Shown here: in pieces, positions 1 to 10,903 of the stretch
Layout of the letters: each line of letters opens with the position of its first letter
How positions within the stretch are numbered: the stretch's first letter is position 1
Assembly (NCBI GenBank): GCA_964006375.1
Contig: OZ023269.1
Location: 60,646,968 to 60,710,967, forward strand
Length of the DNA stretch: 64,000 nt
DNA from: Tillus elongatus
Taxonomy: Eukaryota; Arthropoda; Insecta; Coleoptera; Cleridae
Direction of reading: 5' to 3'
The notes under the pieces: generated by a model
The model's input: only the letters and a program-made list of their open reading frames with translations
Databases searched by the model: none
Told to the model about the DNA's origin: nothing
Translations under genes and position numbers: made by a program

Positions 1-1060
1 AAGTCTGTTTGTTATTTATCTGACACATCATCGAGAGGATGTGTTTTTGAAGTTCACTTGATTATTCCCAAACACCTTCATGATCATTACAACGATTTGC
101 CTTTTTGCCCAGAAAATTATATGCATCCTGGTAGTAAAGGTGAGAAATTAATACCCAACTTGGAAGATAAAAAACGGTACATAATTCACTACCGAGCTCT
201 GGTCTGCGAAATGGTTTAAAACTCACTCGAATTCGCAGAGCGTTCAAATTTTCACCTTTTTTAAACTTTATATAGAACTCAACACTAATCTGAGAATTTA
301 TGCCGGAAATAGTTTCGCGGGCGATAGTTTTAAGAAAATGTTAAATTGTATTTATGATAAAACAATAGAAAACGTGGAAAAAAGAGTTGACATAAAACTT
401 GCTACACAATTTAGTAAAAACCGTCAAAAAATCGGCGCTGAAAATTACATTAGCAAGCCAAATATCAAAGATTTTAGAATTGTCAGTGAAAATTTAGTGG
501 GTATTGAAATGAAAAGGGGCCTCGTACATTATAATAAGCCAATATATGTCATATTCTCAATACTGGACATCTCAAAAACAGTCATTTACGACTCTTTTAC
601 AATTTTCTTTAACCTCTCTATAAGGATAACGTAACCTTGCTATACTCGGACACCAGTTCGTTAATATAATATGTGAAAACTGAAAACGTTTATGAAGATA
701 TGAAAAAATATATTAGCAAGTTTGACACTTCAAATTATCCTTATATGCATGATATGCCAGTAACGGATTCGGTTACTGGCAAAATGAAAGATGGATATAA
801 AGGTTGATGGAATATTATGGGACTGGCTCAAAAGCTTATTCTATTATATCCATTGATGATGTTTGTAAAAAAGCCAAAGTAGTTAGTACATAGAGCATTC
901 CAAAACAATTCGATTTGGTGCATTATAAAGAAATAATAGAGGAGGAGCGCAGCCAGGTCTACTGCAGCATGTACGTTTTCAAATCTGAATGTCACAGAAT
1001 ATTTACAAACCATTTATGTAAAATTGCCTTGTCACAAAGACATACCACCGATTTCAAATC
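1..1060 (+). pseudogene. Polinton protein-primed DNA polymerase B, C-terminal part
   Basis: This would copy the element's DNA by protein priming (DNA_pol_B_2 family). Frame 1 (1-220) shows the stretch with PNLEDKKRYIIHYRAL. The reading then moves by a frameshift near 215 to the frame running to 634, with FKKMLNCIYDKTIENV, RVDIKL and SILDISKT. The metal-binding motif reads LLYSDTSSLIY near 636-665, where the family has a DTD core, so one catalytic aspartate is replaced. A recognisable C-terminal tail (KTENVYEDMKKYISKFDTS) follows near 675-735, and homology fades by about 1060 after several more breaks. The N-terminal half lies outside the window. Clearly non-functional. Confidence 0.8.
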
Positions 1061-1199
1061 CCTCTGATGAAGAGCCGCTAGATATGCTCATACGTTTATT
1101 GAATGAATGTCAGAATGAGCGTTCCTAAGGAAGGAGGAAGAGAAGCGACCTTCTTATAAAAATACTTGCTCTCAAAGCAATCTTAGTTTAATTTCAAAC

Positions 1200-1551
1200 A
1201 TGAGTGAAAACGCATACTTTAGTTTATTTTTGCGTCTGTGTAGTGCTACACGCAAAGTTCTTAAAAGAGATTTAAGAAAATTTTTAAAGAATTGTGTAAG
1301 TGAACTTGATATTAGGTTCTTAAGAAACATTTTAGGTAAACTTGTTTAACCTGATGAAACTTTTCGATGGGTTGCACACTCTGACAAATTCACCGCGGAG
1401 ACCGTATCGTTGATAATCGAGAAGAAGCTGTTACTTGGCAAACTGATTGCAGATACTTTGGAAGCCCTTGCAGATAATAATTTGGAATCTGTAACTCCGG
1501 ATGAACTTAATAAAACCTTTTTAAGAAATCTGACATTGATCCACAGTGTAT
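1200..1551 (+). pseudogene. Unrecognised Polinton-region reading frame
   Basis: One reading frame runs from an ATG at 1200 to a stop near 1551, interrupted by a single TAA at 1347-1349; the same frame resumes without a shift. The predicted product is about 116 residues and rich in Lys, Leu and charged residues (for example KRDLRKFLKNCVSELD). No domain is recognised. Its position between polymerase and integrase suggests an accessory gene of the element, but this is inference. Confidence 0.35.
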
Positions 1552-1939
1552 GAAAAGCATTATTCGACAACACTGCTCAGTCAAAATCGTTGCGAAGACA
1601 TCAGCAAGAAATATCATGTTGAAAATAATTCCAATTTTTATAACAAACCTCAAACTGCTTCATGAGTCCATTTGTCAGAATGCATATTTTGCGGATATTA
1701 ACCTCTTAAATTCCATCTTAAAATCTTCAAGCCATCACGGCATAAGTTTTATTTTCGATCCAGAACGTAATCAACGACATAACGAAATTTTAAAATGGCT
1801 CCAGAAAAAGATAGATAAATCCTCTCTCAACGAAAACGTTGGCTGCAAGTATGGGCCATGCTGCGGTAAATGGCCATCTGCAAAATCTGAAGATTATATT
1901 CAATCATTGAAATGTATGTACAATTTTTTGTCAAAGTAA
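1550..1939 (+). CDS. Unrecognised 129-codon ORF
   Basis: An open frame of 129 codons overlaps the end of the preceding broken frame. It has several cysteines near its C-terminus (the stretch CKYGPCCGKW) and a basic, hydrophobic N-terminus. I do not recognise it. A competing frame here shows short segments continuous with the upstream reading frame, so this ORF may be a chance opening inside a decayed Polinton accessory gene. Confidence 0.25.
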   Translation: MKSIIRQHCSVKIVAKTSARNIMLKIIPIFITNLKLLHESICQNAYFADINLLNSILKSSSHHGISFIFDPERNQRHNEILKWLQKKIDKSSLNENVGCKYGPCCGKWPSAKSEDYIQSLKCMYNFLSK

Positions 1940-2379
1940 CTTATAAATTTAATTTATCATTGTGACTGCAAATAGCTAAACAATTTTAATGTTAACAACT
2001 TTAGCTGTGGTGGTACATTAATAATTCCTTTAAGTTTGTATGTTAGGGGAAAGGGACGTCAAATAACATTTGCAATGTAGTGAGAGGAGGTAAAATGCAG
2101 TATAAAGCTATGCGTTTAGAATTGCTGTCCTCGATGAACATTTAACTGTTGACAATGAATACCTGCAGTGCTTCAAATACAATTAAAAGTGCCGCTCCCA
2201 GCACTTCCAAAAGACAGTGTTCAGAAAGCAAAATGCAGAAAAATATTTTGACTTCAAGTTGTGAAAAGCGATAGCATATTAATCCTTCTAAATCTAAATT
2301 TGTGGGTGTTGGTTTAGCCGATTAATTTTATTTTCAACCATTTATTGTAATACAAGGCCTTAAAGGTGATTCAGTCATG

Positions 2380-3023
2380 TTTAATGAAGAGGAATGGGTA
2401 GAGTTTCGGAGTTGTGAAGGCATCATATGAATTATTTCTATTCGAATATTCAGGATGAGTTATGTCAACAACAACAAAATTCTGCAATCAACGTACCATT
2501 TGAATGGTTTGAAGATATGGAAATTGTGAAAATATGGTTTTTGATGGGTAAATGCAAGTTTTGCTGTTCCGCTCTCATGTTACAGTATGCATCGCCCAAA
2601 TGGGAGAAACGACTTATATACCCAGTGTGAAGGCCATCGAAAAGTGGTTGTTTATGAGATGGAAATTATTTCTATTCGAATATTCAAGATGAGTTCTGTC
2701 AACAACAACAAAATTCTGCAATCAACGTAACATTTGAATGGTTTAAAGATATGAAAATTGTGAAAATAGAAGGTAAGTGTGGCGGGTGTATATATCTGGG
2801 GATTGAATCTGTTTGCAAGTTATTTGAACTAGCAGGTCTCATCGCATACAAGATTGATATGCTGAAGAAACAAGACTTTTCGAATTATTTCACATCTTTA
2901 GTGTTCAATGTGCATTCAGGACAAGCCCACATTGGCAAATTCATTCTGAATAAAGTGTCAATAACTCCGAATTCAAAAAATTCTTGTGCTGCGATGGAGC
3001 TATTCATCAATATCCGAATCTAA
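2380..3023 (+). pseudogene. Hypothetical Polinton-associated protein, split by an insert
   Basis: Two copies of a 110-bp segment (2427-2536 and 2657-2768) flank a foreign 125-bp piece. Leaving out that piece and one copy, the coding appears to continue through CGGCIYLGIESVCKLFELAG and YKIDMLKKQDFSNYFTSLVF to 3023. I recall similar uncharacterised proteins near Polintons in arthropods, but no function is known. The segment upstream of 2427 reads EEEWVEFRSCEG in a compatible frame. Product and boundaries are uncertain. Confidence 0.4.
2427..2768 (+). repeat. Direct duplication flanking a fragment of the ATPase gene
   Basis: The 110-bp segments at 2427-2536 and 2657-2768 are near-identical direct repeats. 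The 125 bp between them (about 2536-2660) nearly matches 7323-7451, the 5' end of the minus-strand ATPase gene of the same element, in the same orientation on the plus strand. This looks like a patch-repair or template-switch product within the element. Confidence 0.8.
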
Positions 3024-3246
3024 AAGAGTTCAAGCGATATCCGCAACATAATTTTTACAATCAACGTTCTCTTTTCGACTAGTTGTAGATGTTGTTTTAC
3101 ATAAAGAGTTTGTCTAGTGACATTTTAAAAATGTAACACATTTAATTTTGAAACATTTGATTGTGCATTGCACATTTTTATGTTTCACCGCATAGCTTTA
3201 TATTTGTAAAAGTATTGTCATATTTTAAAATGTAACCACATATTTA

Positions 3247-3353
<107 letters not shown>

Positions 3354-3437
3354 CTTTACTATACCTTTATTAAAGCAAAATGTATATAAAAAATAATATA
3401 ATTTTATACAATGTGATTTTTAGGAATAAGAAGTTTT

Positions 3438-4291
3438 TCAACCAAATCCTCCTTTTATGAACTGCTGTTTTCCATCTTCCAGGTAGTACATACGAGGGTT
3501 ACTTTGTTTAATCTGCATAATGTGGAAAATGTCATTTGACCAATTCGGCGTATAACTTGTGGCAAACATTTCTCGATGTTTGCTGATGCGTACATAGTCG
3601 CCAACATTAAATTTTTGCTTCCTCGGATCAATGGTCTTCATATGACTAACGGATGATTTTAAAATAGCTTTTACGTGCTCCTTCTGCACAGCAGCAGGTT
3701 TCATTCCAATGGTTCTGTGCACCCGGTTGTTATATTGCGAAACAATTTTGGGAAGTAAATCTAGCCGCTGAATTGCTGCATGCTGAATTCTTTCCACATC
3801 ATAGTTTTTAATGTTCTATTAACACATTCACTGGCTTTAAGATTTGAATATATATTGCAGTGATTTATTTTGAATTTGTTCATGAGAGCCATGAAATCTG
3901 AATTCATATATTCCATTCCGAGGTCTGTCTGCAAATTTCTGGGTGCATTTTTTGGTGATTGTGGAATTTTTTTCATAACTTTTAATACTTCTTTAGCCGT
4001 TTTACGTTTCAAAGGTTCCGCTCAGACAAATTTTGAAAAATCATTGGTCACTACTAAAATATATTTATATCCACGATTTAATTTCGAATAAGGAGGCATT
4101 TCCACCAGATCAGCTTGAAACAGATCATTCAACCCCTTCACTAATACTCGTCTTCTTCTAGAATTTTTCCTTACCGGTTTGTGAAGTTCTGTCACCACCC
4201 ATTCCTTGAGGGTCAATCTTAGTGTTATTTCTGAGAAAAATTCAGATCTACAGCTCGTCGAAATGTATTCATCACCTGGTTTTACTTTCAC
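3438..4291 (-). pseudogene. Polinton retroviral-type integrase
   Basis: DDE/D-type integrase that would insert the element into host DNA. Reading the minus strand downward from 4291: a first segment with NDLFQADLVEMPPYSK (first catalytic Asp), an in-frame TGA near 4020 just after NDFSKFV, then PRNLQTDLGMEYMN (second Asp) and LKASECVNRTLK (catalytic Glu). A frameshift near 3780 leads to VSQYNNRVHRTIGMKP and a C-terminal chromo-like region with KFNVGDYVRISKHREMF and YTPNWS. All three acidic residues survive, but the frame is broken at least twice. The length is close to that of intact Polinton integrases minus the N-terminal part. Confidence 0.88.
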
Positions 4292-5040
4292 GCCGACTAA
4301 ATTATCTGCTGACGTTTATTTTCTATTAAAAAAGATGACCACAACAGATTTATAATTTCGAACAACACATCTATATCTGCATCGAATTCAAAAAAATAGT
4401 TGTGTGAAATATGATCGACCAGGAAGATTCTACGAGGAATGCTTTGGGATATCTCTCCAAGGCTAGATATGATGATTGTTTGCTATAGGTTTTTCCTTGC
4501 CATGTAACATCTCCATCAATTTGTCTACCAAACTTATCCAAAGTCATATTTTGACTAAGGTGACAGTGCTTGCTTGCAACGTTTATATGTCGTTGATGAA
4601 CTTAAGTTGTTTTATATTCTATCTATAATTGCTAAGTGTTTCGTCTTCATACGATCAACTCCCTGACACTTTTGAGAGGACATTTTGAAGTTATTTTAAT
4701 ATGGAAAATGCCAGTCAGAGAATTTTTCACATGGTTAAAATTCATGCTGTCGCCAGACTTTATTTTCCTGCCAACCAGTTGATCTGCAGATGTTGGTTCT
4801 CCACTGAAAAAGATTTTCATTTCCGCTGATGATCTTATATTAAGTTTATCTATTTCTGCATCAAACATAAAGATTTTTGTATGCTTTAAATTAGGTGTTA
4901 GAAAGATTCTGTTATGAAATCATGTTTTGCCAAAATATGTTAATATTATTGTTTGAGACAGTTTTTTCTTTAGCTTATCCACATCGTAATAAATTTTTCT
5001 TTCGAACTTATCCAAAGTCATAGTTGTACTGGTAATGCAC
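4290..5040 (-). pseudogene. Two diverged tandem copies of a hypothetical Polinton protein
   Basis: On the minus strand two blocks encode related sequence. Each begins with MTLDKF (near 5023 and near 4545). They then carry a diverged middle and a shared region: DAEIDKLNIRSSAEMKIFF, SADQLVGRKIKSGDSMNF in the upstream copy (ORF 4647-4868), and a broken counterpart at about 4290-4390. The match is at protein level only, so the duplication is old. I do not recognise a function. The second copy runs into the N-terminal side of the integrase. Confidence 0.5.
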
Positions 5041-5565
5041 AATAAAAATGATGTTTATTTATACGATTATATATTTCTCCCTCAACTCTTCAATTATTGA
5101 AACAATCTCATTATCATTGCCGTTATTACCAGCATTCCTAAATGCAAAGAGTCTCAATCTATCAACTAACTCGTCAGGATCATCCCAGTTAAGATGGTTT
5201 GTCGACTTCTCATTCCATATCATAAGGCCATGTCCTGTGTGAGTTCTTGTAGAAACGTAAAAGTAGGTTGTGAACCAGTGCGCGGACGTTTCGCATTTGG
5301 CTGAATTATAGCTCTATACTTTCTGGATTTATTACCGGCAATTTGCTCATTTGGCTTATAGTTCCTGCGATTTGCATTGGTTCGATTTAGAATGTCATTA
5401 TAGTCGTACACACCTTTATCCGTATATCCAATGAGCTATTTCGTAAACAGTAGTTCGTATAGAACTGGACTGCCTTTATATTTGACTCCCTTAAGAACGG
5501 TATCATCCTTATCAAAATTCACTTTAGAATCACCGATGTGAAATTTGTCAGTCAGTAAGTTGTTA

Positions 5566-5997
5566 GAGCCTCGGTGGTTTAGTGGTAAGAACGTGTACTT
5601 CTGAACCGAAGGGTACTGAGTTCGATCCCAGGGTCTCCTTTCACTTTTCAGTACATACTGTACAATTAACATCAACCGAGGTTGTGGCATTGCATTTGAG
5701 CAAGTTGAAGGTCTGTGCGTTCCGCCCTTCGGAAGGGGCGAAAGCCGTCGGTCCCGTGCCCATGCGATGTTTTTTCCCTCAGGGCTCGTCCGTTGCTTAG
5801 TCGCCCCGATAGCGCTGTAGCCTTTGGCTTATTGTGCCATGCAATTTTGGGCACGTTAAAGATCCCTACATTCCTTACAGAAAGACAGGGGTTCGGCAAA
5901 ATTTATAGTATAGTGAGGTTAAACTGCTCCCTGGCGTCGGTGATTGACCATAGTCGCGGAAATAGGCCGACGTTCAAGAAATAAAACACACACACAT
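5566..5997 (+). mobile_element. tRNA-derived SINE (copy 1)
   Basis: The head resembles a tRNA: A-box-like TGGTTTAGTGG near 5576 and B-box-like GAGTTCGATCCC near 5627. The body (GCCGTCGGTCCCGTG, GGGCACGTTAAAGATCCCTA, AATAGGCCGACGTT) matches the SINE at 36,805-37,162, and a (CA)n tail ends it. Flanking TAAGTT occurs at 5556 and 5998, a weak target duplication. It interrupts a minus-strand Polinton gene. Copy 1 is longer than copy 2 because it holds the separate insert at 5772-5836. Confidence 0.88.
5772..5836 (-). mobile_element. A-tailed micro-retroposon inside SINE copy 1
   Basis: This 65-bp segment is absent from the otherwise matching SINE at 36,805. It begins with TTTTTT (an A-tail in reverse) and reads, reversed, like the free-standing 27,302-27,367 element, sharing GGACGAGCCCTGAGGGAA. 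It is bracketed by CCATGCGATGTT (5760-5771) and CCATGCAATTTT (5837-5848), an aged target duplication. The second SINE has only one copy of that site. Confidence 0.75.
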
Positions 5998-6529
5998 TAA
6001 GTTATGTCTTTTTCCGTATTTATTATCGAAACGATCATTAGTGCCTCTTATATCTCTTCAACATATTGCCTAGCTAATGGTGAAGAATGTTGTAAATAGG
6101 CAATAAAGGACGGTTCATTTATCATTCTATCAATACCAGCTCTTGTACTTTCAAGAATATTTGTTGAGGTGTCAGACATTTCAAGTTGTACAGAACACAT
6201 TTCTTCATAATTCGAAAATTTGGGTGCAAATAAGCGTTGAGGTTGTTGTGATGGAGCGGCGTTTCAGGGAGTAGACATTTTTTGTTTTTCCTCTTTAGGC
6301 TCCACCTTTGGAATGATATTTTCTGTCTTTATATCAGAAATAAGTTTTTTAGAGGTTCGGAGATGGGTTTCAACTCCTCTTCTCTTTTGAGTGATGATTC
6401 CAAAATAGCAGCTTTTAAACTTTGCAATCTCCGTTTCAAAGCTTTTCTCATTATTAGAAGTTCTCTGATAATGTTTCCCTCCTCTTACTCATTTGTTTGA
6501 AATATACTGATGAACAGAAATCTTGTTTA

Positions 6530-6696
<167 letters not shown>

Positions 6697-6699
6697 TAT

Positions 6700-7420
6700 A
6701 AACGTCAAGACTTTTCCCATATCTGCCGCAATAGGTAGGAAATTCCTTATTTATAACCAAAAAACCAAACAACTCTTTCCAACAGTAAGAACACAAATCC
6801 TTAAATGTCTGAAACGGCATGTCAACATTAACGTGATCGTCATATACGTGTTTCAAATTAGTATTATCTTGTTTGAATATGATAAAAACATTTGCATTAT
6901 CTCGAATCAGCTGTTTTGGTATTAAAGTATAAGTCAGTCACAAAAAAGTAATCAGCTTTATTGTAACGCCCGAAACAAAAATAGTCCCTGATAATGCTGT
7001 GATTGAAACAAACTATATCATCGAATATTATTACTGAATTCGGTTTAATCTGATCAGGGGTGATTATCTGATTTTCGTCATCGTATTCAGTATATCCAAT
7101 CTCCTTAATAGGTTGTAAAAGAGATCTGAGATATCAATATTTTGGTTGGTTCAAGGACTTAGAATACACATATATATCTTCAAATCTAAGACCGTTCGCA
7201 TGTTCCAAAAGTGAAACCATAACATTGGTTTTCCACAGTCAGATGCGAACACTAAAATGCCTCTGTTAATGTTACTTCCTAGTAGCGTGCTCTCAAACTT
7301 TTCACTTCCAAATGTGTTGTCATGGTTTTTGATGGGTAAATGCAACTTTTGCTGTTCCGCTCTCATGTTACAGTATGCATCGCCCAAATGGGAGAAACTA
7401 CTTATATACCCAGTGTGGAG
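6700..7420 (-). pseudogene. Polinton packaging ATPase (FtsK/HerA, A32-like)
   Basis: Would power DNA packaging into the capsid. Read on the minus strand from about 7387, the Walker A region appears as GILVFASDCGKP, directly followed by a frameshift into NVMVSLLEH. Then come RFEDIYVYSKSLNQPKY, a stop, and the Walker B region SVIIFDDIVC near 7040. A further frameshift leads to [19 protein letters not shown] and [19 protein letters not shown]. At least two frameshifts and one stop make it non-functional. The 3' end abuts the (TA)n tract. Its 5' 125 bp is duplicated at 2536-2660. Confidence 0.82.
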
Positions 7421-7562
7421 GCCATCGAAAAGTGGTTGTTTATGAGATGGAAACAGACTTAGAGCTCTAAATGTTGCTGATTTTCGAAAGTATGTATACT
7501 GGCAACCTACTTACGAAATTTGTCAGAATTACAACGCGATAAGATGAGAGTGAATCTGTCGA

Positions 7563-7890
7563 TTGTTAGCGACAGGGTTCCGCAAAATGAGGTACTCGCT
7601 TAAAAGGGGTAGGGGTTTGACGAAAAACAGGAACACGAATTCAAAAACAAGACGATCTAAAAAAAGCAGAATCATAAGACCTCCTAAGGTTCGCGGTTTT
7701 TTATCAATGTTATTACCTGTTTTTGGAGCATTAGGTACTTTAGTCGGAGGCGGGGCGAGCATAGCCAAGACAGTAATAGATGCGAAGGTGCTGCTAAAGC
7801 TTTAGGGGAAACGAATAGACATAATAAGGCTATGGAAAACCTTAACAAAGGGTCGGGTTTATTTTTAAAACCGTATCAAAAGAACTACCG
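7563..7890 (+). pseudogene. Polinton small basic/hydrophobic virion-type protein
   Basis: The N-terminus is strongly basic (SLKRGRGLTKNRNTNSKTRR) and is followed by a hydrophobic, Gly/Ala-rich segment (GFLSMLLPVFGALGTLVGGG, then ASIAKTVIDAK). After a frameshift near 7785 the reading continues as AAKALGETNRHNKAMENLNK and GLFLKPYQKN. The basic head plus amphipathic or membrane-active segment recalls small adenovirus-like capsid-associated proteins, and its place just before the protease fits Polinton order. Role inferred. Confidence 0.55.
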
Positions 7891-8260
7891 ATAACAATTC
7901 CAAATCGAGCTTTGATCAACATCGATATTCTTAAATATGCAAATCAATTGAAAAAAAATTTTTTAGGGGTGTTTAGATGCGAGATTCTTTACACCAAAAA
8001 AAGTAAAATTCGGAGTGTGTTAATCTAGACACTAAAGCAAATGAAGGTACTGGACAGCTTATATAAAACGATATAAAAATGTCGACTATTTCGATAGTTA
8101 TGGCAATTTGCGACCGCCGCAAGAACTAATTAATTACTTTTTAAGTAATGGAGTTGATAAAATAATTACTTATAATTACTGTAAACCACAAAATGTGAAA
8201 CCCTTTAACTGTGGCCACCTCTACTTACGATTTCTATACAATAAGCAAACATTCGTTTAA
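7885..8260 (+). pseudogene. Adenain-like cysteine protease (C5-like)
   Basis: Would process capsid proteins. Recognisable pieces in shifting frames are IPNRALINIDILKYANQLKK, then WTAYIKRYKNVDYFDSYGNL with RPPQELINYF, and VKPFNCGHLYLRFLYN. The catalytic Cys region (NCGH) is kept. The codon for the expected histidine before WTAYI is missing through a small deletion near 8050. Several stops and frameshifts interrupt it. It lies between the small virion-type protein and the minor capsid gene. Confidence 0.7.
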
Positions 8261-8285
8261 TTTATCACTCACAACGATTGAAAAA

Positions 8286-8970
8286 TGTCTTACGCATTTG
8301 CGTTTTCGCACTTTCAATCAGTGTTAAGTTCAAATTTCATTCCTCCAATCTTTCTTGATGAGAACGCAGAATATGTGATCGGTTTAACAAATTTTTAAAC
8401 ATTAAACGCCATCCCCAATATAGATGAAACAAATAATACCTTTTGTTATTGTACACAGACTATAATTATTACAACAGGCTCTTACGAAATAATAGATATA
8501 CATCAATATTTGCAGAGTAAAATGGAAAAAGAAACAGTGGAGCTCAATGCGAATAACAACGCCCTTAAAAGAACTTTAAAATGTAGTCAGTGTCGATTTC
8601 TCAAAACCCAACTCCATCGGCAAACTTTTTGGGTTCAGTAATAAAGTTTTGAAAGCAAATGTTTTTCATGAATCGGAAAAGCCTGTGGAAATTATATAAG
8701 TAAATGCTATATGCATTGATTCAATATCTCTTCTGGCTTATATAGTAACGGTAAACCCGTACACACAATACATTAGTTTTTCCCCACGGTACCTCCAGGG
8801 TATAAAATAGTAGAAACACCTCAGAATGTCATTTACTTTCCAGTCACCATAAAGACAATTACTAATATAACCATCAAGATTCTTGCCCAAGACGGAAACC
8901 TAGTCCACTTTAGAGGTGAAACTGTCACAGTCAAAGTGAATTTGAAAAAGTTTGTTAGTTGTCCGCTATA
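8286..8970 (+). pseudogene. Polinton minor capsid (penton-like) protein
   Basis: Starts at ATG 8286 (MSYAFAFSHFQSVLSSNFIP), shows ENAEYVIGLTNF, a TAA, then TLNAIPNIDETNNTFCY and SYEIIDIHQYLQSKM. Frameshifts then lead to SVDFSKPNSIGKLFGF, ANVFHESEKPVEII and a C-terminal KTITNITIKILAQDGNLVHF-type region ending near 8970. The pattern matches the single-jelly-roll minor capsid genes of Polintons. Its 3' two thirds is duplicated at 9304-9760. Not functional. Confidence 0.65.
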
Positions 8971-9111
8971 ATGTTTCTCGCACCAAATCTACTTGCCGGC
9001 GCTAGAATAAAAAAATAGGAATGCAAAAGAAAAAATTCAAAGTGTAAAAACATCTAAGCAGCTGACAGCACGTAATCGTCTTTTTCTAAAATCGTTAGGT
9101 TTTCAACCAAA

Positions 9112-9366
9112 ATGAATATTCTAGACGTCGCGCAAAAGGTGGTTTTTGATGATTCCGTGGTAGATTATCAACTACACACCTATCAATCATTTTTCTCTTT
9201 AAAATTTGAGCAGAACAATGAGATGGGAATACCGATACAAGAATTAGATGCATCTACCCCTCCTTGTGACAGTTATCTATATATTGAAGGCAAATTAAGC
9301 AGAGTAAAATGGGAAAAGAAACAGTGGAGCTCAATGCGAATAACAGCACCCTTAAAAGAACTTTGA
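9112..9366 (+). pseudogene. Major capsid N-terminus fused to minor capsid tail
   Basis: From ATG 9112 the sequence shows the Polinton major capsid N-terminus, ending in CDSYLYIEGKLS. At the duplication junction (about 9300) it runs into VKWEKKQWSSMRITAPLKEL, which is minor capsid DNA read in another frame. An 84-codon chimera created by the tandem duplication, with no expected function. Confidence 0.75.
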
Positions 9367-9760
9367 AATGTAGTCAGTGTCGATTTCTCAAAACCCAACT
9401 CCATCGGCAAACTTTTTGGGTTCGGTAATAAAGTTTTGAAAGCAAATGTTTTTCATGAATCGGAAAAGCCTGTGGAAATTATATAAGTAAATGCTATATG
9501 CATTGATTCAATATCTCTTCTGGCTCATATAGTAACGGTAAACCCGTCCACACAATACATTAGTTTTTCCCCACGGTACCTCCAGGGTATAAAATAGTAG
9601 AAACACCTCAGAATGTCATTTACTTTCCAGTCACCATAAAGACAATTACTATAACCATCAAGATTCTTGACCAAGACGGAAACCTAGTCCACTTTAGAGG
9701 TGAAACTGTCACAGTCAAAATGGATTTGAAAAAGTTAGTTAGTTGCCCGCTATAATGTTT
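9304..9760 (+). pseudogene. Duplicate 3' part of the minor capsid gene
   Basis: The second copy of the minor capsid 3' region produced by the 786-bp duplication. It lacks the 5' part of the gene and carries its own differences from copy 1, such as a loss of three bases near 9650. Frames are interrupted as in the first copy. It runs to a TAA-containing end just before the second major capsid start at 9898. Confidence 0.65.
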
Positions 9761-10138
9761 CTCGCACCAAATACTACTTGCCGGCGCTAGAATAAAAAAA
9801 ATAAGAATGCAAAAGAAAAAATTCAAAGTGTAAAAACATCTAAGCAGCTGAGAGCACGTAATCGTCTTTTTCTAAAATCGTTAGGCTTTCAACCGAAATG
9901 AATATTCTAGACGTCGCGCAAAAGGTGGTTTTTGATGATTCCGTGGTAGATTATCAACTACACACCTATCAATCATTTTTCTCTTTAAAATTTAAGCAGA
10001 ACAATGAGATGCGAATACCGATACAAGAATTAGATGCATATACCCCTCCTTGTGACAGTTATCTATATATTGAAGGCAAATTAAGCAAAGCTGATGGAAC
10101 TGTAGGAAACACATTATTTTTTGTCACCAATCCCACCG

Positions 10139-10495
10139 CACACCTGTTCAGAAAAATTATTCATTTTATTTATTTATTTATTTATTTATTTATATGCATT
10201 AAAATTATACAGTGCATCTTACATAGAAGTTACAAACTTGTGACTGTAATTGATGCGATTTCATTAAAATATTAAACTGAAACATATCAAAATTCTATTG
10301 ACAATGACATTTCTTGCTATAAAATTTCGGTATTTCAAATTTATAATTTATTCAAACAATCTTCAGTTATTAGCACCTCCAATATTTCCTCTACATCCTT
10401 TGAACTTCCCAACCATTTAATACTCAAAAATAGTTTTCTTTCAACTTTAGTTTAATAACATTTTCAAACATTTTAGGACCTAAAATTGCAAGTGG
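10139..10495 (-). mobile_element. 5'-truncated LINE 3' end
   Basis: An (ATTT)n tract at 10,142-10,190 is an (AAAT)n tail on the minus strand. The adjacent minus-strand sequence reads FGPKMFENVIKLKLK, then NGWEVQR, resembling the extreme C-terminus of Jockey/CR1-type ORF2 proteins. The insert splits the major capsid gene between its N-terminal and middle parts. The right boundary is placed near 10,495 and is imprecise. Confidence 0.55.
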
Positions 10496-10903
10496 TCACT
10501 GAATTGAAATGAATTAAACGGTATTGTGGTAGATTCAGTGCGAAATGCAGGGCTCACTTCATCTATGAAAGAGTACGTATAAGTAAATTATAAGGACGGT
10601 GTCAAGTTGCAAAATGCCGGATGGTTCCCTAAAACCGAAGGAAGAGAAGCTGAACGTCTAAAAATTGATAACAATGGACATTTCAATATTTGTATTCCCC
10701 TTTCACATTTAATGGGATTTTTGAAGATTGTGATAAATATTAAACAAGAATTAGTTCTCATTAGAAGTACTGATGACTTAGACGCTGTCATCTACATTGA
10801 TAAAATATACTGGAATGTTCCTCATGTTACACCTTTCATTTCAACAGCTGCACCTTTCTAAGCTAATGCAAAAAAAACATTGAAATTCCCCTCGCTTTTA
10901 GAA

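Larger units (their letters stand above)
5220..6480 (-). pseudogene. Polinton-associated DUF8207-like protein, interrupted by a SINE
   Basis: The minus-strand coding starts near 6480 with a Lys/Glu-rich region, contains EVSDTSTNILESTRAG-like sequence near 6150 (read with frameshifts) and SSPLARQYVEEI near 6060. It is then cut by the SINE at 5566-5997 and resumes with KFHIGDSKVNF, YKGSPVLYELLF and, after a stop near 5433, YDYNDILNRTNANRRNY to 5220. The ...GTxxLYELL...ILxxTNAHR pattern is what I remember as DUF8207 in arthropod Polinton neighbourhoods. Function unknown. The family name is from memory and should be treated as tentative. Confidence 0.5.
8518..10089 (+). repeat. Tandem direct duplication of about 786 bp
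   Basis: Segment 8518-9303 is repeated at 9304-10089 with only scattered differences. It spans the 3' part of the minor capsid gene, the spacer and the first 60 or so codons of the major capsid gene. AGAGTAAAATGG occurs at the start of both units (near 8513 and 9300), suggesting slippage or unequal exchange at microhomology. The junction fuses major capsid codons to minor capsid sequence. Confidence 0.9.

Noticed and set aside
5566..5640. tRNA gene
   Set aside because: The A- and B-box-like motifs belong to a SINE head with a SINE body and tail, repeated at 36,805. The cloverleaf is incomplete.
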